From NCBI GenBank assembly GCA_964247055.1, contig OZ176051.1:10416001-10480000 (forward strand): a DNA stretch of 64,000 nt, read 5' to 3'. Below, piece after piece: positions 36,328 through 48,300 of this stretch. The first letter of the stretch is position 1. Each line of letters begins with the position of its first letter. This DNA comes from Paragordius varius (Eukaryota; Nematomorpha). The notes under the pieces were generated by a model. The model had not been told where the DNA came from, made no database searches, and saw nothing but the letters and a program-made list of their open reading frames with translations. A program made the translations under genes and the position numbers.

Positions 36328-39300
36328 TCATTGAAATAAATCAAATATAGTATCCATATTCTCTAATAAATCTAAGCGCAAACCTTTATTGTAGGAACCG
36401 CATTTTTTATTAGTTTTAGCTGAAATCTTATCAATAATTTTTGTCTCCAAGTTATTATCGATTACATCACCATTTGGAGTATAAATTGACTCGACCGAAC
36501 GTGTTAACGTTCTTTTACCCAAAAATTGGATATTATTTGAATTGCTAACATAATTATTTTTGTCCTCAGAATTGTCGTTGAGTTTGGCATACGTATATTC
36601 TTTATTACTGTTTAATGAACCGTTTTTATTGGGGCTATTCACACACAAAGAATTGGAATAAATAGTGTCGACATCTTGATTCTCTTTGTGATTATCAACT
36701 TTTGGGCTTTTGTGGTTCGCTGCGTTTTGCTTTAACGTTAGTTTTGGTATTCCGTTCCGCTGCCCTATATTCACATAATAAATTGAACCAAATAGTGTAA
36801 GGTGCTTAATTTTTATAAAGCCTTTCAACGAAAATTCTTGACAATTTTAACGGTAAAAATGAGAGGTGATTATATTTATATATATATATATATAGTAATT
36901 AAGAAAATTTATTATAGGTAGTATATACCTCTGAAATCAAAAGTTGTTGATGATCTGGAAATTTGTTTGTGAATCTTTGTGTTGCCGTTAGCTAAAGATG
37001 GTGGTTCCACAGGAAATTTCATTTTCCTAAATTAATTTTTTAGATATAAATTAGTGAAAAATATAACAAACAAAGCCCAAATTTTTTTATAGACTCTAAT
37101 TTATCAAAAATAAGTTAAATAAAATTAATTTTTACGAATGGGGCTTTATCAAAATTGAGTGCAATATATGAAGGCTTTATAGACAAAGTATATAGGTTTA
37201 AACTTATCTTAATGTAATTTACTTTTGGAAAAAACCGCAAAAGACGCCCAACACACTCCTGGAACGATATAAAATTAGACCTAAAAGATATTAAGCCTTG
37301 ACGCTATTAAGCGTCTTAACAAAGATCTTTGGAATAAGATGCTTAGTGACAACCATTAAACATGAAGATAAAAAGCATTCAAGTAAGTTTCAAGTAAAAT
37401 TTATGCGTGTGGTAATCTCATAGCCACCAAATATAAATTTGTAGATTTAATATCCATGGCCGTAAAGTACTATTACAATAACGAAATCCAGACATTCACA
37501 AATTGGATAAAAATGTAAAAAAACCGAAAATCGATTCGTTCAATTTTTGTAACGAAAATAATTAACAAATTTCCGATATAATTGATAAGCTGAATCTTCT
37601 ACTTATCAGATAATAAAAATGTTTAATAATTTCATAGGTATATTATCTAGATATAAAATATTTGAGGGGTAAATTAACAGCATACACTTAGCCATGTTTC
37701 ATTTCGGATAAAGTTAATAATAATAGATTAAATATATTTAGTGAATAAGTTGATAAAAATGAATATTTCTTAACATAGATATCCAATTTATGGTGTTATT
37801 ACTTTAAAAAATACCATTAAAAAGTTACATTACCCATATATATTTTGCCAATTCAAAAAAATTCGCCCGTCATAACCCCATAAAATAATGCATCTTACTA
37901 AAAAGCGGAATTTAGTGAAACATAATTTAAACCTAAATAATTTGATTTTTTTCAATTTATATAACCGCTGAGTAAGCGTCGTTACAAACCGAACAATTTT
38001 TATGAAACATCATAATATTAAAATTGTTAAATGATTTTATAGATAAAATTTAAAAAAATACCTAAAAACTTGGCTCAAAGATGCCTTAAGTTTAAACCTA
38101 TTCGTAGTCTGTGATGGTTGTTGATTACAATCATATATATCTCCATTTTCCATTTTGTCCTCGGTTTTATTCAATTTTTTGTGTAAAAAGTGTTGTTGAA
38201 CACTTTCACGATTAACATAAATGCATTCTTCGTAAAAGGCCTCAGAATTACCATTTTTATTATATAAATTATTGTTTGGTTGAGAGTTCGTTGCTTTATC
38301 ATTGGTTTTAGATTTGAGTGACACTTTTTTATTTTCATTTTTTGTTTTTTTAGAAGACGATGACCTTAAGACAGACCATAAAGGACTATATATTGGTTGA
38401 AGTTGGTCATTATTAATATCATTACTCATCACATAATTCGTTTGGCTTAGTAATGGTTTATTTGTTAAAACGGTTGTTTTGGAATCCTGACTTTCGGTTT
38501 TTGCAGCTTTTTGTGCAAACAAATATGTGGAATCGGAATATAGATTTTCTTGGGGAAGCACAAAATCATTTATATCTAAAATATAAGATTAATTGTAGAT
38601 AATGAAAGTTATTATTTTTTAAAGGATTGAATAGATAAATTCAAACAATCTTTGCCTCTTTTTAAAATATCAAAACAAATTTTATTTATATTTCTTAGCA
38701 GTTATACATTATAAAACTTAATTATTAAACTAGATACAATAGAATACAAAAGTAAACAGGTAAATTATATCTTTTACATTTATATATCATCCCTTAATTT
38801 GGAAAAAAATCGCAAAAACATACCCTTTGTATTTTTAACATCCATCTCCCTTTTTGGCAAACTATTAGTTCCAGTAAGAATATTAATGTCCCTATGTGCA
38901 TCAGAATAGGTGGAACCGTTAAGAATATCATTCATTTTAACATTTTGAGGTGGTGTTACGTGACCAAGGGCAGCTCTAAAGCTTTCATTTTTACATAAAT
39001 TTGTTCGCCGAGATTTTTTAACCTCTATGCTTGTTGTGGTAGATAAAGGAGTATTTATAGGGTTAGATGATGATTTTATTACAACATTTGGAGCCAATAT
39101 GTTATGGCATGAGGAACGTCGTGATTTAGGTGTCTGAAAAAATGAATTAAATCCCTTCTTTTGTTTCGTCGGTTGTTTATGGGATTCCCCACCCCTGACC
39201 GGTTTATACGCTTTAATTAATCGCCGTTTATGAACACTTTTATTACTGTTTATGTTGTTACCAGTTTCTGCAGTAGTATTTAAATTTAGAGGTGTATTGC

Positions 39301-42300
39301 TTTTTTTACCATTAGTACCGTAATGAAAAAGGAGGGAATTAAGTGAATTGGCACGCCGTAATTTGGTTGGAAAGAAAACTGTTTTACCACTAATAATATT
39401 TTTTTCCTTTTTCTTGGTATATTTCTTTTGTGTACCCAATTCATATTTGGTGTTATTATTAGGTATAAAATTGCTTTTGTTTTTGTTTGAATTTAATGAA
39501 GGGTTAGGATTTGATTTTAGTAGAACCGTATTCTTTGTTTGAGTTATGCAAGGCGACAAATCAAATTGAGTTATTGTGGATTGTCGGTTTACGTTTCTCA
39601 TAATGGTTATATCAACAAAACTGTCATAAAAATATTTTTATACGTAAAAATGAATGTATTAAATTGTAAATCTAACATAGTATACCAAATTTTAAAGTCT
39701 AATTTTGGTACCTTTTAAAAAACTTAATATGGACCGCTAGGGTAAAAAAGTTAAAAACTTCCATTTAACAAACCATTGAATATTTATTAGAATCATAAAA
39801 TATTTATTCCTTACTCATCTGATAATTTTGTTGGTAATGATATTTCCTGAGTTGTTTTAGCATCGGCGTTTGTATCAAAGATCTCTTTCATGATTGCTTT
39901 TAACATGTTCATGGCAGAAAGATTGTCGCATTGGGTAAGTTTTTGTTCATTAATAGCAATAATTTGATCATTAATTAATAGCCTACCATCCTAAGATAGC
40001 ACACATATTGAAAATTTTATTTAAATTAATTAAATCAAATTAATTAAAGGCAAAAGTGATTTCTTATACGAGGCTCATTTTTCAGGCTTTATTTTCAAAA
40101 ATTGAAAAGCAAATATTAATGAGATAAATGAAAAAAAAAATTAATAAATAATGAGTCTATAATTTTATAATTTAAATCACACATAACGTTTAATTATCAT
40201 AAAAAAAACTTGTTTAATACAATATAAAATAACTGTATTTAAAATTATTTAAATTAAACATTCTCCAATTTTATTAATATCTTTTATCAAATATTGCTCT
40301 CATCAAGCCTTTTTATACAACAAATAATGCTTTTTCTATCTTATATTGTTACTCAATTTAATTTTTAAATCCTATATTATTTTAAAAAACGTCAAAAAGC
40401 TCCAAAGCCCATTAAAAACAGCAATATTTTTATATAATGTAAAAATTAATTCCAAATTTCAAAAATAGGCTCCAGCATAGCAAAAATATATAACAATAGC
40501 AATGTTCAATCAAAAACAAAGAAATGATAAAAAACAAACATATATATGCGACATTCTTACATGAAATGCTGCTCCGTCAGGCAAAACACTTTTGATGAAA
40601 ATACCCAAATCTTGCCCAACATTAGGCTTTTTCAGTGCCTTTTTAACCTTTTCGCCATCATTATCATCATTACTTTTATCTAAACCGTTTAACGTTAATG
40701 TTTCATTCAATACTGTCATATTATTATTAGTGGTCGACGTTTTACCTAACATTATATGATATAAAATTGTCAAAATTAAAATTATAGATGTAAAAAAAAA
40801 GGTTATTACTAAAAGACAAATATTTTTTACTCATTAAAACAATCATATTATATCCGTTTTTTCCATATAACTAAAATGATAAGGCTTGTTAAGCCTGTAA
40901 TAGATAGGGTTATCAAAAGTTTTTTTTATTTTGCATCTATGTTTTAGGAAAAAAATAAGTTTCAAAAAACGTTTTAACTACAAAAAAAATTGTATTGCCT
41001 TATCCATATAAGGTCATTTTTATTGTAATTAATAAAAAATAATAAAATTTGATAAAATATAGTTGGTTTTTTACATCAAAAAAAATGTTCACATCTAACC
41101 TTTGACACTTAAACCCAGGGATGTGAATCGTTGTATATCCATATTTTGAGCGTCATTTATTTTTAGCAGTTTTGTATTTGGAATTTCGATATTATTTTTA
41201 TTATTATTATCGTATTTAAACAAAGGGATCCTAAAAGTATATATTACGGGTGTCGATTTAGATTCGTTTGATTCCGAAACATTCTCGTTTTTATAGTTTA
41301 AATTTTGGGGTTTTTGCAATACAAAATTCCCATGGCAAAATGATTGGGTAGGCGGGTCGGCTAAATTATCATTGCAGTTATAACTATAGCCACCGTTAGA
41401 ATCATTGGGTCGAAGTACCATAAGCTGTAAAACGCATTTGCTTGCATCCTTAATGTTTTCTGAATCGGATATTTCATTAATATAATGTGTTGAAGTGGTG
41501 TTGCAATTGCTAGTTGGAGGAATTGCTGAGATAATGCGATTTTTAATATCCTTCAGAGATTCGGCATTGAGTAATAGGACGTTATTAATCTGTAATGTTG
41601 TGTGCAAATTTAGAAGATTAATTATTAATATATATATATATATATTATATAATAAAGTATAAATAATTTTTTTATAAAATAATGGATTTAAATTTTAAGA
41701 ACAGGCGACATTATATAAAACTGGAAATTATAGATGAATCACAATTGTTTCTATGATTAAATATTTCACATAATATGTTGCTGAGGTATATATTTAAATT
41801 TAACTACATGCAAAATACTAATAAACCTATATAATCAAAAATAATTGTCCGATTTTTGATCAAGATTTTACTTTTTAAGTTAAATCAATCATAATTGAAT
41901 ATCCCTACCCTCTTCATAATAAGCCAAATAAATGAAAATACAATTATTTATCCAAATATTCCTTAATATATCCGTAAATTATGTTATCATTTGATAAGAA
42001 AGAAGAAATATTAATAAAAATTTATTTTTTTGAAAAAAATATTTAAATATTATCGAGAGTCATGATGCCGATATCGAGCAGTCAACGAGTAAATATGTAA
42101 TTATAATTAAAAATGCCAGTGTTTTAAATATTAATTTTAAAAACATAAAATTAAAATATATGGTGACTAATAAAGTAAAAAAAAACATTACTTTTAAAAT
42201 AATGTCCCCGTGGTTTGGCCTTTGTGTCATTTCAAAATTTTCGGAATATTCATCATAAACACTATTATTATTATTATTGTTGTTTCTGACAACAAATTTT

Positions 42301-45300
42301 ACGATAGAAGTTATGCCAGCAGTTGAATTACTTAAATAACCACAAGATTTCAAAATATATTGGAGGGATGCAACATTTTGAATTCCTTCATCACCAATTT
42401 TTACAATTTCCAATGATTTCGTGAACCAATCAATCATATTGTTTAACAAATTATTAAGATTATTTTTATCAGCGTTGTTGTTTTTAAGGCATTTAACAAT
42501 TGTTTCAAGGGGGTATAGTTGATAACTTGGTGACGTATACGTATTATTTATAGTATTGTTAGAATTTAAACCATTTGTGATTATGGTTGAATTAAAACAA
42601 GGAGGTTTTAAGTTAACCAGGTTAAGGTCAAGTTTATTAAGGGTAGATTGTTTAATAAATTTAATGTTGAGCGTATTGGATAGCATAGATTTGTGGAATA
42701 TGTTTAAGCATCTATAATTTTATATAAATAAATAAAATATAAAAAAATATGAGCAAAATAAAAATAGATGATCATAGATTGGAAATATTTTTAAAAGCTG
42801 TTTGATGAAAAACACGAAAAAAATTATAAAAATTTTTTAATTCTAAAATACCGAAATGTTATTAAGCAGAAAAACTTATGCCATATAAACGCATAATTTA
42901 TTTTATTTATAAACACAGAAAAATCATAAAGTTTTTGCCAAAAAAATGAAAAGAATCCTGAAAAAAATAAATTAAAATATGCTTTAAATAATTTTTATTG
43001 TAATGTATATACTTATCATAAGTCAAATCCTTTAAATTTTGTCCATTAACTTCAATGATAACGTCTCCAGATTCAAGGGTGGCATTGTAATTGTTTAAAC
43101 CTTTAACATTATTGCTATCATCGCCATTTCTAAAAAAAACAAAGGTAAATTTAGATATTTCAAGATATATAGAGATATGAAATATATTTTTTGTGTTTAG
43201 AAACATATATTACTCATATATACTGTAACTGTAATTAGGTTCATATTGTAATTTACAGTTTTTAACTGATCCAAATAACCCGGTATCGCTAGCTATGTCC
43301 CCCATTTCTGTATCTTTATAATGAGCTAAATAATTAATAGAAAATCATAAAAATTATTAATAATAATATATATGCAAAAGCTAATACTGGTTATTCACGT
43401 TATTAATTTAAATTAAATATTATATTATTAAATTTAAATTAAGCCTTCACTTTTCTATATGGTGCCTTTTGTACCAACTTGTGTCTATAGTTTTTTGGTT
43501 AATAATTATTCGGTATAAATTATTTAGGCTTTACATTAATTACAAAGTAAGTGAAAATTATAACGAATAAGTAAAAATTAAAAATTTTAAATCACAATGA
43601 AGAAACCTTAGATAAAAATTCACTTTCAAATTTTCTAAAACGATTCTACAAAATTAAAACCCTACCCTTTATTATTGGGGTTGTAGTTAGTTTGATAGCT
43701 AACCAGCCATCAGATTCAATTTTTCCAACTAAAAGTCCAAAAGGAAAAGCTGAAAAGACATGAAGACCGAGGGTGTGACCTCCATTAGATTCAGGGTTTG
43801 TGTTTTCAATCTTGACTTCAAAAATATCATTTTTGCAAACATTAAAATTATTTTTGCCATCCAATTTTTCTATTTTACTGCCTTTTTTATCGTTGCCACC
43901 ATACATGATATCACATAAAGTTTTGTAAAAGTTTAAATTAATATTATTTGGTGATTTTATCGTTTTTATTGTGTCATTATTATCGCCATCATCATCATCT
44001 AAATGAAATAGAGAATTGCTACGTTTTTTAACGTATTCCTTATTATTTATGTAAAGGTTAGATTTTTCATAATTGCAAGAATTAGTTGGGCTATATAATA
44101 GATTGGCATTTTCCCATTCTATATTATCGCTTAATACAGTTTCATCATTTTTATCATTACTATTCCGGGCTGCAAATTCTAGTGTTGTTTGTGTTTTAGT
44201 ATTATCTATTGTAAATTGGTAAATATAAAAATTTTTAATTTAATTTTAAATAGCATTATGTGAAAACTTAAAAAGTTATTAAATATTGATTAAAGGACAT
44301 CTAATTAATAATAAATATAAGCACGTATGATTACAATTAGTTTTTATCCATATGATTATAAAAAGAAAAGGGTATCTCTAATTAAACGTCCATAAAAAAA
44401 TATCTTAAAGACTGTAAAAGATAATTAAATAAAAATAACACTTTAAAGCGTAAAATGTTATAAAAAAATATGGAAACAATATAAATATTATAAAACGATT
44501 AGGGAAATAATGGGGGTTTAAAGTAAGTCCATATTTGATCCAATCTATAGGTAGGTTTTGAAAAACATTTTATACTTAAAAAATTTAATTCTTTAATCCT
44601 ACGTGTTAAATAAACAATACTTGGTTTTTTAAATTATATAACCAAAAATAAAAAAATTCTAAATTAGCCTTTAAATTAATGTAAAAATAAAAAACTATGT
44701 TTCCATTCCGATTCAAATTGGGGTAACTAGTGACTTCAGACCATATTTAAAGTGATATAATCTAAAAACTACTGAAGGAAACGGTTCCAATTTAAATTTA
44801 CCCTTATATCCCAATAAAACATGATTGGGATATCAGAGCGTTTATTAATCGGATTTTTGTTTTTAGATGTATATCAAGAGATTTCCATAGTTTATTATGT
44901 GAAACTAAAGTGCATTTGGCTATAGTTAAACGTCTTTTTCAATCTTATGAGCTAGAACTTCATGTGCTAATAATCTATCGCAGATATGCCTATTATATAC
45001 AAATAAGGACAAAAATCTGATTAATAAACGCCCTAATATTCCCTATCATGTTATATGGCTGTGCAGTAAGTTGGACCATTAAAAAACTGGAAAAGAATAA
45101 AAACTTTTGAAATGTTCTGCTGAAGGAAAATACTTGGTGGAACATGGAAGAACAAGTGGATAACATCATTGGAAACAAAATTAAGGCACAAGCAACGCTT
45201 CAGGGTAAAAATAATGAGATAAAAATTTGCGAACTTTGGACACATATTTCGAGGATATTCTTGAAAAAGATTTAATGTTAGGAAAAGTAAACGGCAATCT

Positions 45301-48300
45301 TAAAGATTTAAAATCTTGCTACTCTATGAGTCTCTTTAACTATAAGTGTCTTTTTTAAAAGAACTAACCAGTGTTCCTAAGATTATAAATAATCTGATTG
45401 GGATCCTTTGACATTATGGAATAAACATCCAACTTAAATCACTTCAAAAAAGACCAAGTAATAGAGCTAAAGGCCAAAGACTAATTTTTAAGATACATGA
45501 AATTTTACTATCCAAAATCTCCCTAACGATCTCTAAAAGCCACTGACAGAACCGAGTGGCGGAAGTTTTTCTAAAAATCGCTATAAGCTCCCAACCACCA
45601 TAATAAAAATTATATAAATAAGCGAAAATATCTAAATAAAGTTTGGTTTTAAAATAAAGCTCCATATCAAACTGTTTCGACGCCATTTTTATTTTACAGT
45701 ATTTTGCGAAATACCGAGTGCTTTTGATTCTAACGCTAAAATTTAAATTTAATTTTTTATTTATGAATCACATCTAAATGATATAAACAGAAAAGTGGTT
45801 TTCCCATTATTTATTTATTTAGCTAATGTAAAAATACCATTTTAAATTTTTGCATTGAGGTTTATCCACATGAAACAAATTGAAACCATTGCCAAAGCTT
45901 ACAATATAACATTGATGCACGGTAAAATAAATAACGTATTTAAAGGAATTCGATAATACTAATTTTATAGATAAACCTCGATGCAAAAATTTAGTCAACA
46001 TGACATGTGTGCATTAGCTAAATATAAATGTAAAATAAACCAAGTTTTCTGTTTATATCAATGAATTTAAATAAAAAATTAGCTTTAATTTAAGCGTTAG
46101 AATTAAATAAACACGATATTTTGCAAAAATGTTGTAATATAAAAATGGCGCTGAAGTAGTTTGATATGACTTTTTTGAAAATTGAATTTTATTTAGATAT
46201 TTTGGTTTATTTATATAAATTTTATAAGGATCGAAAGATAAATTAAATTTTGAACCGTTTGTTTCAGTAGTTTCTTAAAATATTAACTTAGATATAGTCA
46301 GATAAGTCTAGATACTCCAATTTAAATTAAAGTGTTAACGTATTAGATAATACAATCCTTGCATACCATGTAATATTGGTGACAAAAAGTGTCGCCTTAA
46401 ACGCGTAAGCATTCCAGGTTCACTAAATCTTCGAAGCTTTAATGGTTTTATATCATAATTGTTATTACTATTACCATTATCATTTTCCAATGTGTTTTGG
46501 TCATCTAAAATATAAATTTTAAAGATATATTTTAAAAATTTATGTATATATTTAATATTTTGTTTAATAACTAAAATTTCAATAATTGGTTGTTTTATTA
46601 AAAAAAGTTTAAGATTCTTTGCAAACAAAAAGCGCACAAATACCACATAATTCTGCTTGTAAAATATGTCCACCATCCACATTGTAACTATTATTATTAT
46701 TATTATTTATACTCAAGTCGAACCCATTCCTCATAGTGTAGACGTCGTTACAAATGATTTGATCAAAATTATTGCCGTTTTCGTTAATGTTGATGTTAAA
46801 AGGTAGTGATGATTCATCAATACAGTTACTATCGTCCTCCAAAATATCAATTTCACTTTTAAAGGAGGGGAAATCATATATTTCATCTTCAATGAGTGGA
46901 TGTTGGATTGATTCTTCATTATAATCAATATTATCATCAACACTGGCTGAGCGGCACTCAATATTTGATACAATGTTGGTAGAGTTTTGGTGGGTTATTG
47001 TTGTAACATTTCCATTATTATGGTGTTTCTTTGTCGATACATTAATTTGTGAGTATATTGGTTCATGCATAGTAGAGTTATTATTATTCATGGTATCTTT
47101 ATAAATTGAATCATTTTTGTTTATAGGTGTATTTTCGTGCAAAACCGAACTAAGATTGCTAATATGGGAAAAGCTTGAAATTGTTGAGGAAAGCGTATTC
47201 TCAGCACTGTGTTGGCTACCGCTTATGTCCAAAGAGTTATGATAAAAATTATTTTTATTGCTGGAATCATTAAAATTATTTGTTCTTCCATTGGGTTGAT
47301 TATCGTCATAAAATTTGTTATGTTTGATATTATGATTTAATCCATTATCCAGGGTACCGTTAAATGTTTTATTTGATTCGCCGTTCGACACTAAAACATT
47401 TTGTTTTAATGGTGAGATTGAGGTTTTATTGATAACAATATTTTTCTCTAGATTGAAAGGGGATGTTGTGTTTGATAGGATTGCCATAATCTATATATAA
47501 AACAAAGATTAATCGCTACATTTTGATAAAAATTCAAAAAATATTTTCAAAAGACAATGGTTTATATTTATATATTCAAAAACGAATTTTTACCATGCCC
47601 AAAATTTATTCAACATAAACCTTAGATAAATGTTTAAATATGATAAAATGTTGCCTCTAAATATAAAAATTTTTTTAAATGAAAAAGAATATATAAACAT
47701 ATTAACAAGCAAAAATAATTTTTAAGACCGTGTCAAAATCAATCTTTCCTATAATAACAATATTTATTATATTGACTTCAGTAAGATAACTAAAAACTTT
47801 TTGAGATATTCATTTATTATATGTAATAATATAATATCTTTCAAGCAAAAAAAATCTAAAGATAATGTAGACAATATATCATTATTAATAATTAACTTGT
47901 TCATTGTTATCAAGGACATCGGAAACTAAATCATCCATATCGTATAAAGAACCCTGAAGCGATGTTAATTGTTTAATAGTTGGACAGGGCCCAAACTCAT
48001 TGTCGCAATGCCCATTCTAATTCAAGAATATTGGAGTAAAAATTGAAATTATTACCTCAAAGCGTAAAAGCTAAAATACAAATATTGTTTAAGAAAGACA
48101 ACCATAAACATTAATTTTGATTGTAGCCTGTTGTTTTGGGTCAAATATTCATTTAACTCTTTATTACCTTTCGGGTTAGTTTTATATCCCAGGGTCATTT
48201 AAAATTTGAATATCTTAAAAAGTATTTGATTTATTAAGTTGAAATTAAACATGTACTTTCATAGTTTTTTAGGCACATTATAAAAAAATTTAAAAATGTA

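Noticed and set aside
39348-39542. Plus-strand hydrophobic frame
   Set aside because: Antisense to PAR-3 exon 12, whose reading is supported by conserved motifs.
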